A DNA stretch of 64,000 nucleotides from the NCBI RefSeq assembly GCF_036002945.1, contig NZ_CP108529.1, positions 2,294,001-2,358,000 of the forward strand. The letters are read 5' to 3'. Of this stretch, positions 24,843-35,100 are shown piece by piece (position 1 is the stretch's first letter; each line of letters begins with the position of its first letter). Made by a program: the position numbers and the translations under genes. The stretch comes from Streptomyces sp. NBC_01224. Lineage in GTDB: Bacteria > Actinomycetota > Actinomycetes > Streptomycetales > Streptomycetaceae. The notes under the pieces are model-generated. The model saw only the letters and a list, made by a program, of their open reading frames with translations, was not told the origin of the DNA and did not search any database.

Positions 24843-27366
24843 GCAGGTCGGGGCTGACGGGAACGTATCCCGATGCCGCCTTGAGGGTCAGCACCATGGT
24901 GAGGCCGCCGCCGGGGGTGTCCTCGGCGTCCAGCGTGCCGCCCATGGACTCCACGAAGCCACGGGCGACGGCGAGGCCCAGTCCCACGCCTGCGCCGCGT
25001 GGGGCGTCGCCGTAGCGCTGGAAGGGCTCGAAGATGCGCTCCTTGGCGTCGTCGGGGACGCCGGGGCCGCGGTCGGCCACCCGTAGCTCGACGCGATCGC
25101 CGAGCGCACTGGCGGCCACCGTGACGCGTTCTGCGTAGGGGCTGTACTTGACGGCGTTCTCGACGATGTTGGCGACGGCCCTCTCCAGCAGCCCGGGGTC
25201 GACGTCGACCATCGGCAGGGTCTCGGGAATGTCCAGGTCCACGCTGCCCTCGGGGACGCCGCCGAGCGCCATCGGGACCACCTCGTCGAGGTCGATCTCG
25301 CGGATCAGCGGGGTGACGGTGCCGGTCTGCAGCCTGGACATGTCGAGGAGGTTGCCCACGAGGTGGTCGAGGCGGTCGGCGCCGTTCTCGATGCCTTCGA
25401 GGAGTTCGGCCTGGTCCTCGTCGGACCAGGCGACGTCGTCGGAGCGCAGGGAGCTGACAGCGGCCTTGATGGCGGCGAGCGGGGTGCGCAGATCGTGGCT
25501 GACGGCGGCGAGGAGGGCCGTCCTGATCCGGTTTCCCTCGGCGAGCCGCCGGGCCTCCTCCGCCTCGTCGACCAGGCGCTGGCGGTCCAGTACGACGGCG
25601 GCCTGGGCGGCGAACGCGCCGAGCACCCGGCGGTCCTCGGCGGGCAGCACCCGGCCGGAGAGCGCGAGCGCCATGTGGTCGCCGACGGGCATGTCCACAT
25701 CCGCGTCCTCCGGCCGGGCCACCGGGCTCGGCCCGACACTCCCGGCGCACGTCCACGGATCGACGTCGCTCTGCCGCTCCAGCAGGGCGACGGACTCCAT
25801 GCCGAAGGTCTCGCGGACCCGGTCCAGGAGCGCGTCCAAAGTGGTCTCGCCGCGCAGCACACTGCCGGCCAGGAAGGAGAGGATCTCCGATTCGGCGCGC
25901 AGCCGGGCCGCCTGGTGGGTACGGCGGGCCGCCAGATCGACGACCGAGGCGACCGAGACAGCCACCGCGAAGAAGATCACGATGGCGACGAAGTTCTCCG
26001 GATCCTGGACGGTCAGCGTATGGGTGGGCGGGGTGAACCAGTAGTTCAGCAGCAGCGAGCCCACGGCGGCCGAGGCGAGGGCCGGCAGCAGCCCGCCGAT
26101 CAGGGCCGCCGCTACGGTCATGAAGAGGAACAGCAGGACGTCGTTGGCGAGCCCGGGGCCGCTGTTCAGGCCGATCAGAAGCAGCGTGAGAAGGGCCGGG
26201 CCGCCCACCCCGACCAGCCAGCCCCAGATGATCCGGACCCGGCCCAGCCGGGCGCCGCGGGCGATGGGCAGCCCGCGGCCCTTGGCGACTTCTTCGTGGG
26301 TGACGATATGGACGTCGAGGTCGGGGCCGGACTCGCGGGCGACGGTGGCGCCCACGCCCGGTCCGTAGATGTACTGCCAGGCCTTGCGGCGGCTGGAGCC
26401 GAGGACGATCTGCGTGGCGTTCACCCCACGGGCGAATTCGAGGAGGGCCGACGGTATGTCGTCGCCGATGACATGGTGGAACGTGCCGCCGAGGTCCTCC
26501 ACGAGGGTGCGCTGGACGGTGAGTTCCTTGGGCGAGGCGGAGGTCAGTCCGTCGCTGCGGGCGATGTAGACGGCGAGGATCTCGCTGCCGGAGCCCTTGG
26601 CCGCCATCCGGGACGCTCGGCGGATGAGCGTACGGCCCTCGGGACCGCCGGTGAGTCCGACGACGATGCGTTCGCGGGCCTGCCAGGTGGTGCGGATGTT
26701 GTGCTCGCCGCGGTACTGCTGAAGGTATTCGTCGACCCGGTCGGCGACCCAGAGGAGGGCCAGCTCGCGCAGGGCGGTCAGGTTGCCGGGGCGGAAGTAG
26801 TTGGACAGGGACGCGTCGATCCGGTCCGGCTTGTAGATGTTGCCGTGGGCCATCCGGCGGCGCAGCGCCTGGGGCGACATGTCGACGAGTTCGAGCTGGT
26901 CGGCCCTGCGCACGACCTCGTCGGGGACGGTCTCGCGCTGCCGTACGCCGGTTATGGCCTCGACGACGTCGCCGAGTGATTCCAGGTGCTGGATGTTGAC
27001 GGTGGAGATCACGTCTATGCCGGCCTGGAGGAGCTCTTCCACGTCCTGCCAGCGCTTGGCGTTGCGGGAGCCCGGCACATTGGTGTGCGCCAGTTCGTCC
27101 ACCAGGGCGACGGCCGGGGCGCGCTCCAGGACCGCGTCGACGTCCATCTCGGTGAAGACGGCGGAGCGGTACTCGATCTCACGTCGCCGGATCTGCTCCA
27201 GGCCGTGCAGCATGACCTCGGTGCGCGGGCGGTCGTGGTGCTCCACGAAGGCGACGACGCAGTCGGTGCCCCGTTCCACACGGCGGTGGGCCTCGGAGAG
27301 CATCGCGTACGTCTTGCCGACACCGGGTGCCGCACCCAGGTAGATCCGAAGCTTGCCGCGTGCCAT
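24823..27366 (-). CDS. kdpD: KdpD sensor histidine kinase
   Basis: An 847-residue membrane sensor. N-terminal KdpD domain with Walker A (GAAPGVGKTYAML) and LVDELAHTNVPGSRNAKRW, then a universal-stress-like domain (ERIVVGLTGGPEGRTLIRRA; ATQIVLGSSRRKAW), four membrane helices (~residues 395-480), a GAF-like region, the phospho-acceptor His in AAVSHDLRTPLAAI, and an ATPase domain (NIVENAVKYSPYA, GVGLGLAVARGFVE). Senses K+ and ionic strength and phosphorylates KdpE. ATG at 27,366. The kdpFABC operon is ~11 kb away rather than adjacent. A strong hairpin precedes the start codon. Confidence 0.95.
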   Translation of the reverse strand: MARGKLRIYLGAAPGVGKTYAMLSEAHRRVERGTDCVVAFVEHHDRPRTEVMLHGLEQIRRREIEYRSAVFTEMDVDAVLERAPAVALVDELAHTNVPGSRNAKRWQDVEELLQAGIDVISTVNIQHLESLGDVVEAITGVRQRETVPDEVVRRADQLELVDMSPQALRRRMAHGNIYKPDRIDASLSNYFRPGNLTALRELALLWVADRVDEYLQQYRGEHNIRTTWQARERIVVGLTGGPEGRTLIRRASRMAAKGSGSEILAVYIARSDGLTSASPKELTVQRTLVEDLGGTFHHVIGDDIPSALLEFARGVNATQIVLGSSRRKAWQYIYGPGVGATVARESGPDLDVHIVTHEEVAKGRGLPIARGARLGRVRIIWGWLVGVGGPALLTLLLIGLNSGPGLANDVLLFLFMTVAAALIGGLLPALASAAVGSLLLNYWFTPPTHTLTVQDPENFVAIVIFFAVAVSVASVVDLAARRTHQAARLRAESEILSFLAGSVLRGETTLDALLDRVRETFGMESVALLERQSDVDPWTCAGSVGPSPVARPEDADVDMPVGDHMALALSGRVLPAEDRRVLGAFAAQAAVVLDRQRLVDEAEEARRLAEGNRIRTALLAAVSHDLRTPLAAIKAAVSSLRSDDVAWSDEDQAELLEGIENGADRLDHLVGNLLDMSRLQTGTVTPLIREIDLDEVVPMALGGVPEGSVDLDIPETLPMVDVDPGLLERAVANIVENAVKYSPYAERVTVAASALGDRVELRVADRGPGVPDDAKERIFEPFQRYGDAPRGAGVGLGLAVARGFVESMGGTLDAEDTPGGGLTMVLTLKAASGYVPVSPDLPARVTS

Positions 27367-27384
27367 GGCCCCATTGTCTTCTCT

Positions 27385-27416
27385 GAACCGGCTGCCGCCG
27401 ATGCGGCAGCCGGTTC
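27385..27416 (-). promoter_or_regulatory. Hairpin in the kdpD leader
   Basis: GAACCGGCTGCCGC (27,385-27,398) pairs perfectly with 27,403-27,416 around CGAT, ending 18 bases before the kdpD ATG. It could be the terminator of the upstream ABC operon, but it lies too close to kdpD to leave room for a promoter behind it, so it is probably inside the kdpDE leader. Confidence 0.5.
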
Positions 27417-27521
27417 GAAGCTACCCCGAGGATTCTCGACAAATGGGACGGGGGGTGGGGCGAGGGGCCGAATTGACAGGATTCTGACGCCTCGGAGGGA
27501 CCCGGCCCCCGCCCCGTCCCA

Positions 27522-28271
27522 CTACTCGTGTTCGACGATGTGCCCGTCGCTCAGCTCCAGCACCCGGTCCGCCAGCCCCAGCAGCTGCGCATCATGCGTC
27601 GCCACCAGCGCCGTGACGCCTTCACTCCGCACCACCGCCCGCAGCAGCTCCATCACCGCGAGACCGGTCTCCGCGTCGAGCTGCCCTGTCGGCTCGTCCG
27701 CGATCAGCAGCGCGGGGCGGTTGGCCAGCGCGCGGGCGATCGCGACGCGCTGCTGCTGGCCGCCGGAGAGTTCGCCGGGGCGCTGGGCGGCGTGGTCGGC
27801 GAGGCCGACCATGGAGAGCAGCAGCGCCACCCGGTCCTCGCGCTCGCGCGGGTCCGCCTTGCGCAGCCGCATGGGTACGCCGACGTTCTCCGCGGCGGTC
27901 AGGATCGGGATCAGGCCGAACGACTGGAAGATGAAGCCGATCCGGTCCCGGCGCAGCTCCAGGAGCCCGTTCTCGCCGAGTTCGGCGAGGTCCGTGCCCC
28001 CGACGGTGATCCGGCCGCCGTCGGGGCTGTCGAGGCCACCGACGAGGTTGAGGAGCGTCGTCTTGCCTGAGCCCGAGCGCCCCTTGAGCGCGACGAGTTC
28101 ACCGCGCGGCACCTCGAAGGACACCCCGCGCAGCGCGTGCACGACCGCGGCGCCGGTGCCGTACGAGCGGTGCAGGTCCTCGACCCGGACCATGGGCCCG
28201 CGGGCCGGGTCCTCGTCGACCGCCGCGCCGCTCTGCCCGCCGGTGCTCGTCCGGCCGGTGTTGTCGGTCAT
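27522..28271 (-). CDS. ABC transporter ATP-binding protein (MacB/LolD type)
   Basis: A 249-residue ATPase: Walker A LKGRSGSGKTTLL, Q-loop FIFQSFGLIP, signature LSGGQQQRVAIARAL, Walker B LLIADEPTGQLD, H-loop VATHD. This subclass pairs with FtsX-type permeases for mechanotransmission or export of lipids, peptides or lipoproteins. ATG at 28,271 with GGAGAG upstream. Last gene of a minus-strand operon: two FtsX-like permeases then two ATPases. Confidence 0.9.
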   Translation of the reverse strand: MTDNTGRTSTGGQSGAAVDEDPARGPMVRVEDLHRSYGTGAAVVHALRGVSFEVPRGELVALKGRSGSGKTTLLNLVGGLDSPDGGRITVGGTDLAELGENGLLELRRDRIGFIFQSFGLIPILTAAENVGVPMRLRKADPREREDRVALLLSMVGLADHAAQRPGELSGGQQQRVAIARALANRPALLIADEPTGQLDAETGLAVMELLRAVVRSEGVTALVATHDAQLLGLADRVLELSDGHIVEHE

Positions 28272-28354
28272 GTCTCTCCCCGTACGTGATCGGTCCCGTC
28301 GGCCGCCAGTATGTGCATCGGGCACAGGACTGGGCAATGGCCGAAGGGCGGTGG

Positions 28355-29257
28355 TCAGGCGTCCGGCCAGACGCCGATGTGGTCGTTCTCGGCGGTGAGG
28401 CGCACCCGGTGGCGGAGCCCGTACCGTCGCAGATAGTCGTCGGGCAGCTGCAGCCGCCCCACCCGGTCGAGTACGGCGAATTCCTCCGCGCCGCCGCCGG
28501 GGCCGCCGTCGCGCAGGGTCTCCGTGGAGGTCCGGCCGTCGCGGATGCGTACCGTACGCCGCACCTGCCCGGAGACCATCGGGTCGTGGGTGACGACCAG
28601 GACGGTCGCGCCGAGTTCGTCGTTGGCGCGGCGCAGGGCGGCGAAGACGTCCTCGCCACTGGCGGTGTCGAGTTCGCCGGTCGGCTCGTCGGCGAGCAGG
28701 ACCCGGGGGCTGTTGGCGGTAGCCACGGCGACGGCGACGCGCTGCTGTTCGCCACCGCTGAGCTCGGCGGGTCTGCGGTCGCGGCAGTGCGCGATGCCGA
28801 GGACGCCGAGGAGTTCGGTGGCCCGCGCCTCGCGCCGGGCGCGCGGGACACCGGTGTACTTCATCGGCAGGGTGACGTTCTCCACGGCGGTGAGATACGG
28901 CAGCAGGTTGCGTCCGGTCTGCTGCCAGACAAAGCCGACGGTGCGCCGCCGGTAGTCGAGGCGTTCGCGGCGGCGCATGGACAGCAGGTCGTGCCCGGCG
29001 ACCCTGGCCGATCCCGCGGTGGGGGTGTCGAGGCCGGACAGGATGGCGAGCAGGGTCGACTTGCCGGAGCCGGAGGCTCCGACGAGCGCAATGCACTCGC
29101 CCTCCCGCACGACGAGGTCGAGGCCCTGGAGCGCCTGCACCTCGACGTCCTCTGTGCGGTAGACGCGTACGACGTTGTCGCAGATGACCAGGCCCTCGTC
29201 GGGGGCGGGCACGGTGCCTGCCCTGGCGCGCGCCTCAAGTTCACGGAGGTCCGTCAT
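28355..29257 (-). CDS. ABC ATPase (FtsX-associated) with C-terminal AbrB-like domain
   Basis: A 300-residue protein. Residues 20-235 form the nucleotide-binding domain (LVGASGSGKSTLL; WQQTGRNLLPY; LSGGEQQRVAVAVA; LLADEPTGELD; VVTHDP). After a Gly-rich linker (GGPGGGAEE) the last ~40 residues read FAVLDRVGRLQLPDDYLRR then VRLTAENDHIGVWPD, which fits the swapped-hairpin SpoVT/AbrB fold (DxxGRxxxP...). Such a tail may bind DNA or dimerise the ATPase; this is inference from pattern. 22 bases downstream of the permease gene. Confidence 0.87.
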   Translation of the reverse strand: MTDLRELEARARAGTVPAPDEGLVICDNVVRVYRTEDVEVQALQGLDLVVREGECIALVGASGSGKSTLLAILSGLDTPTAGSARVAGHDLLSMRRRERLDYRRRTVGFVWQQTGRNLLPYLTAVENVTLPMKYTGVPRARREARATELLGVLGIAHCRDRRPAELSGGEQQRVAVAVATANSPRVLLADEPTGELDTASGEDVFAALRRANDELGATVLVVTHDPMVSGQVRRTVRIRDGRTSTETLRDGGPGGGAEEFAVLDRVGRLQLPDDYLRRYGLRHRVRLTAENDHIGVWPDA

Positions 29258-29279
29258 GCGGTCTTCTCCTCGTCATCCG

Positions 29280-32102
29280 TCATGTGCCGTTCTCCCCCAC
29301 TCGTAGGACCGCCCCCAGTCCGCGGCGGCGGGCCAGCCAGGTCTCCGCGGCGACGGCCGCCGCGATCAGTACGGCGAATCCGACGCCCAGCAGGGCCACC
29401 GGTGCGTAATCGGCGTGCAGGGCCGGTTCGGCGGGGCCGCCCGTGAAGTAGCGCAGTTTCAGGGCCGGTCCGAGCAGGGCCGGAAGCGCCGCGCCGAGAG
29501 CGACCCCGCCGGCCGCGGCGGCCAGTGCCATCGGCAGCAGTTGCAGGATCTGCAGCCCTCCGACGGCGCGGGTACCGAGGCCCAGCGTACGGAGCTTCGC
29601 CGCGGTGCGGCCGCGTTCGGGCGCGGAGAGCAGCAGATCGAGCACGAGCGCGACGAAGGCCAGCAGGGCCGCGAGCAGCGAGCAGACGGTGTGCGCGGTG
29701 GACAGGGCGACGAGCACACCGTCGTCCCGGTCTCGGGCCTCCGCCTCGGAGCGGATCCGCAGCTCGCCCGCACTGTCCTTGACGGTGGCCCGTGGCGCGA
29801 TGCCGCGCAGCACGTCCGCGTCGATTGCGGAGCCGTACAGCAGGAGCGTCTTCTCCTCCTGGTCCTTGGCGCGGAACCCGGTGAGCGCTGCCGCGTCGGC
29901 GAGCAGCACGCGGCTGTCGCGGTCTTCGAGCACCGGGCCGAGCGCCGGGTCGTGGGCCGCGTCGTCGGTGAGCCTGCCGACGACGGTGAAGGTGAGGGTC
30001 CGGCCGCGCAGGGTGCTGGTGTACGTCGTCCCGACCGGCAGCCCGGGTCCGGTGAGCACCGGGACGGCCCCGTGGCCGGCGCGCGGGGCCCGGGACAGGG
30101 CCGCCGCGGCCGGGGAGCCGGGCGCCGCGGCACCGAGCTCGGAGGCGTCGAGGGAGACCAGGTCGGCCCGGCCGTAGTTGCCGCCGTCCTCGGCGCCGAT
30201 GAGCGCCGCAGAGGTGCGGGAGACGGTCACCCGGTGGCGGACCCCCGGGGCGCGGGACAGCTTCTGCGCGGTCTCCGGGTCGGCCTGGGCGCCGGCGTAG
30301 GAGGCGTCGGCTCCGACGTGCCAGTCGGCGGCGGTGCGGCGTCCTTCGGCGATCGTCCCGGCGACGAGGCTGCTGAAGACGGCGGTGCCCAGGGTGATGA
30401 CCAGGACGAGGAGTGCGAGGGCGCGCGCTGGGGCGTCCTTGGCAGCCCGGGCGAGCGCGATCATCGGGACGGCGCCGCGACGGCGCGCGGACCAGCGGGC
30501 CAGGAACCGAACCGGGGGCGGGTAGCAGCGCACCAGCAGCAGAACGGTCGCCAGCCCCAGCAGGGCAGGCACAGCGGCGAGTTGGGGATCGGTCGCATCC
30601 TGCATGCCCCGGGTCCGCAGGGCGAGGACACCTGCGGCGGCGAGCAGCAGCACGGTGGCCTCGGCGGTGATCCGGCGTGCGCCGGCGCGTGCCCCGTCCC
30701 GGCCGTCGGCGGGCCGTCGCGGCGCTCTGTCCCGTACCGCGTTCCAGGTCAGCGCGGGCAGCACCAGCCAGGCGAGTGCCGCGACGACCGCCGCCGTGCC
30801 GTAGGCCGGGCTGCTCGCGCCCGAAGGTGCGACGGACCAGGCCACTGCGAGGCCCACCAGCATGCCGATCAGCACGACCGGGGCGGTCTGTCCGGCACGG
30901 GTGGCGGCGAGGCCGAGCGCGGCAGCCCCCCGGGCCCGTTGGAGCCGGTGTGCGTCGAGCCTGCGGCGTACGGCGAGCAGGGCCGTGACGACACAGGTGG
31001 CCAGGCCGACGCTGATCAGCGAGACGAGTGAGAACGAGATGACGGCCTCGGCGCGGTGCCATTCGGTGGTGAACCGCGCTGCCATGTCCGGCAGTTGGCT
31101 CGACATGGTCAGCGGGGACGCCCCGTGCGCACCGACGGTGCAGACCTGGTATCCGTCGGCGTCCTGTCGGCAGAACGAGTCGTCGACCAGCTGCCCGTAC
31201 TGGTACAGCCCGCGCTGAAGCTCCGCGCTGCCGTGTGCACCGCTGAACCGGATCGCTTCGGCACCTGTCAGGTCGAGCTGCTGGTTCCAGGTGGCGGAGA
31301 GCTGGACCTGTCCTGACCTCTGGAGCCTTTCGAGCGCGCCGGGCGAGGTCAGTGCGGTGGCTTGCCGGTCGATGCCCGTGGTGGCGCCGGGCACCTTCAA
31401 CGGGTCGCCGAGCAGTGGTACTTCGCGGCCTATCCGCTGCGAGCCGAGCTCGAAGACACCGGCCACCACGGCCGGAGTCGTCACGGGCAGGCTGCCCTGC
31501 CGGAGGGTGAGACGCTGTCCGACGCGGAGCCCCAGCACGTCCGCCGTCCGGGCCGATACGGCGATCTCGACCCGGCTACGGTTCTCGCCCGGTGCCCGGC
31601 CCGCGGTGTAGGAACGCCCCCGGGGCGCGTCGTTCGCGTACAGCAGGCCGAGCGCGACGGACTCGTCGCCGATCGTGGCCGCCACCGGCGGGAGTTCCAC
31701 GCGGGCGGACCGGGCCACCAGGCGGTCGGTGAGCACAACGGGCGCGGCACTCATGATGTGCTTGCCCGAGTCGTCGAGGTCCCGCCCGAACGTGACCGGT
31801 TCGGTCCTCTTGGTGTGGGGGATTTCAAGCGCCGAACTGAACTGCAGGCCTGGCCCGTTCGCCTGGACGGCGGCCACCCGGTCGAGCAGGGCATGTCCGG
31901 CGAGCCGGTCCATGAGCGGCGGTGCGGCGGCGGCCGCGGCGGTGAGCAGGGCGACGAGCGCGGCGAGACAGGCCAGCAGTACGGCGTCGGACCGCGCCTC
32001 ACGGATCGTCAGCACGTCGGGTCGCCAGGAGCGGAGCGCGCGAACCCTGTCGACGAGGCCACCGGTGAAGGCGGGCTCCGCGCCCGGTGCTCGGTCGCTC
32101 AT
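29280..32102 (-). CDS. FtsX-like ABC permease 1
   Basis: A 940-residue membrane protein: N-terminal helix (VLLACLAALVALLTAAAAA), a large extracellular domain (residues ~60-325) with a C-x(5)-C pair (SFCRQDADGYQVC), then a four-plus-helix FtsX unit (~330-510), a second extracellular domain and a final FtsX unit ending LLGVGFAVLIAAAVAAETWL. Two FtsX units around extracellular domains is typical of actinobacterial MacB-type systems. Start overlaps the stop of the upstream permease (ATGA). Substrate unknown. Confidence 0.85.
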   Translation of the reverse strand: MSDRAPGAEPAFTGGLVDRVRALRSWRPDVLTIREARSDAVLLACLAALVALLTAAAAAAPPLMDRLAGHALLDRVAAVQANGPGLQFSSALEIPHTKRTEPVTFGRDLDDSGKHIMSAAPVVLTDRLVARSARVELPPVAATIGDESVALGLLYANDAPRGRSYTAGRAPGENRSRVEIAVSARTADVLGLRVGQRLTLRQGSLPVTTPAVVAGVFELGSQRIGREVPLLGDPLKVPGATTGIDRQATALTSPGALERLQRSGQVQLSATWNQQLDLTGAEAIRFSGAHGSAELQRGLYQYGQLVDDSFCRQDADGYQVCTVGAHGASPLTMSSQLPDMAARFTTEWHRAEAVISFSLVSLISVGLATCVVTALLAVRRRLDAHRLQRARGAAALGLAATRAGQTAPVVLIGMLVGLAVAWSVAPSGASSPAYGTAAVVAALAWLVLPALTWNAVRDRAPRRPADGRDGARAGARRITAEATVLLLAAAGVLALRTRGMQDATDPQLAAVPALLGLATVLLLVRCYPPPVRFLARWSARRRGAVPMIALARAAKDAPARALALLVLVITLGTAVFSSLVAGTIAEGRRTAADWHVGADASYAGAQADPETAQKLSRAPGVRHRVTVSRTSAALIGAEDGGNYGRADLVSLDASELGAAAPGSPAAAALSRAPRAGHGAVPVLTGPGLPVGTTYTSTLRGRTLTFTVVGRLTDDAAHDPALGPVLEDRDSRVLLADAAALTGFRAKDQEEKTLLLYGSAIDADVLRGIAPRATVKDSAGELRIRSEAEARDRDDGVLVALSTAHTVCSLLAALLAFVALVLDLLLSAPERGRTAAKLRTLGLGTRAVGGLQILQLLPMALAAAAGGVALGAALPALLGPALKLRYFTGGPAEPALHADYAPVALLGVGFAVLIAAAVAAETWLARRRGLGAVLRVGENGT

Positions 32103-35100
32103 CCGTCGTCCCCCGCTCGCAGTACCCGTGCCAGATCCACCCGTGCCAGGAACCGGGCGGCGAAACCGACCACCACGCAGATCAGTACGGTCGTGGCCGC
32201 CCCGGTCATCGCCACCCGCGCCCAGGGCACGGACGTCAGCAGGACGGGGAAGACCTGCTGTCCGTCGGTGTTCACCGTGACCACCGGCATGATCGCAGCC
32301 GCGAGCAACGTGCCGAGCAGGGTGCCCAGCAGCGCGGCGACGGCTGACAGCCCCAGCTGTTCGGTCCAGAGGTACGCGGCGAGCTGGCCGCGCCGTACGC
32401 CGATGGCCCGCAGCAGCGCGAACTCCCGGCGCCGGTCCCTCGCGGAGAGCGCGGTGTGCAGCGTGAAGGCGATCACCGCGAAGGCGGGGGCCAGCAGCAG
32501 GCAGAGTGTGAGGGCGCCGCGAGCGCCGTGCCTCAGCGGATCGTCGGCGAGCCGGGCTCGTTCATGGGGCACGTCCGTCGCGACACCGAGCCGCGGATCC
32601 GCGACCACCGCCCGCAGCGCGGCGCTCGCATCGTGCCCCCGGACCGAGGCCAGCCAGCCGGTCTCGGCCTCGGGCAGCCGGCCCTGGGCGGCGAGCAGAC
32701 CGGTCAGCGCCCGGGAGTCGACGAGGAGGCGCGGGAAGTCCCGGTCGACGCCGGGAACGGCCTCGATCCGGCCGATCACCTTGAAGGACAGGGCGCCCCC
32801 GTCGGGCGGCGCCACGTCCACGGTGTCCCCGATCCTGACAGTGCCCTGGGCGAGCAGCGCCGCATCGGCCAGGGCGGGCACATCGGGAGTGACCCGCACG
32901 GTGCCGACCGCCAGCCGGATGTCCCACAGGGGCGAGGTCGATGCGACGTCGGGGCCGCGCAGCACCGCGTCGAGGAGTGCGCCGGCCCGCGGCCGGTTGC
33001 CGCAGAGCACGGGCCCGGTACCGGGGGTCGGGGCGAACGTATCGGGTTCCACGCCGGGGCAGCCCGCGGTGCCCGGATCGGACACGTCGGTGCCGGTGAC
33101 ATCCTTCAGGGACGCCGGCGCGGTCGCGCCCGGGATCCGGTCGACCGTCAGGCGGTAGGTGCGGCGGACCGTTTCACCCCGCATGTTCAGGCTGACCCGG
33201 AGGATCCGCAGCGGCCCGGTGCGCGCGGGCACGGGCAGTTGTACGGTGCGGGCCCGCGTGCCCGTGGTGCGCAGCACCACGGAGCTCTCGTGGGCGAGGC
33301 CGTCGCCGTCCTCGAAGGTGACGGTGAGGGTGATCGGTGCGGGTGTGCCGGGGCCGTCGGCGCTGAGCGCCACCCGCAGCGGCAGGGTGCGAGGAGTCCC
33401 GGCGAGCGCCAGTCCATGGCGTGGGACGGTGCGTCCGAGCGGGCGCAGGAGATCGGCGAGCGGCCGGTCGGAGAGGTCGGGGCGCAGGGTGGGCACGGGA
33501 CCGCGTGCGGTGTTGATTCCGGTGACCGCGACGGGCTTGTCCGCCACGTAGCCGGGCGCCTCCAGTACGGGGGTGAGCGCGTCGACGCCCGGCAGCTTCC
33601 GGTAGGCCGCTCTGCGCTCCCCCGCCGGTACGCCTCCGGCGCCCTCGGGCCCCGCGGTGATCCTCAGGTCCGAGCCGACGGCGAACACGGCCTGGTCGTG
33701 GTCGCCCCGGTCGAGGATCGCCAGGGCAGTGGCACTGAGCGCGCCGACGGCCAGTGCCAGGGCGACGACCAGGGTCGGTCCGGCGTGCCGGGAGGCGCGG
33801 CGGCCGATCTGCCAGCCGCCGAGTGGGAGTACGAGTCCGGTGCCGCGCCGGGCCATCGGGTCGAGGAGCCGGCCGGCCAGTGGCAGCAGCCGCAGGACCA
33901 GCAGGACGGCCGCGGTGGTCATCGCGACGGGCGCCAGGACGAGCACCGGATCGACGCCGCTGCTGCCATTGCCCGCCAGGACCGGGGACCGGTGCTGCCG
34001 CAGCTGGAGCCAGCCGAGCACGGCGACCGCGACCAGGGCGACATCGGTTCCCGTGCGCTGTGCGCCGGAGTACCGGCTCAGGCGCTGTCGCAGCCGGGAG
34101 ACGGTGCGCCGGTCGCGTACCGCACGCACGGTCGGCAGCAGCAGCGCGGCGCCGTGCATGACGACGGCGAGCAGCGCGACGGCCCAGGCGAGGGCGAGTG
34201 TCGACGGCTCGTCGGGGACGCCTCCGGGGACGAGCCCGCCCCGGTCCAGGAGTCGTAGCAGCGGTCCGGCGAGGAACGGTGCGGCGCAGCCCGCCGGGAG
34301 GGCTACGGCCGCCCACTGGGCGGCGGCCGCGCCGGTGATCCGCGGGGCCCCGGCGCCGCGTGCCGCGAGCAGGGCCTGTTCGGGCCTGCGGTGTTCGGCG
34401 AGTTGGCGGGCGGTGAGGACGAGCGCGGCGGCGGCGAGTGCCGCCAGCAGTGTGGCGGGGATGTAGAGGCCGGCGCGGGCGACGGCGATGGGGGTGTCGA
34501 GTTCACGCAGGGTGTCCGCGAGTCCGTCGAGTACGGCGAGTTCGGAGCCGGGGGCCGGACCGCCGTGGAAGACGGAACGGCCGGTGTCGCTGCCGCTGAA
34601 GTTGTCCAGCCGTTCGGCGAGTGCGTCGATGCCGTCCAGTCGCAGGCCGGAGGCGACCGGTACGCCGAGCCACAGATCGTTGGAGTCCCCGGCCAGCCGG
34701 GGGTTCGCGGTGAAGGCTTCAGGGGCGAGAAGGACCAGGTTCTCGATGCTTCCGTAGTCCCCGGCAAGGGCGTCCCAGACGGCGGGCGACCGGCCCTGGG
34801 CGGAGTAGGTCCCGCTCAGCCGCAGGGACACCCGGCCCCGGCCGTTGGCGTCGACCGTGAACCGGCTGCCGGGGCGCAACTGGAGCCGGGCGGCGAGGAC
34901 CCTGGGCAGTGCCGCCTCCGTCGCACCACCTGCCGTGGAGCCGCGCGGCCAACGGCCGGAGAGCAGCCGGGCGTGGCGCGTCCGGTCCTGGAGTGCGACG
35001 ACGGAGACGGTCAGGTCCTCGACCGTACGGCCGTCGGCACCGCTTACGGGGTAGCCGCTGGACATGGCCGCCGGTGCCCGGTGCGCCGCCCAGGTGTGCT

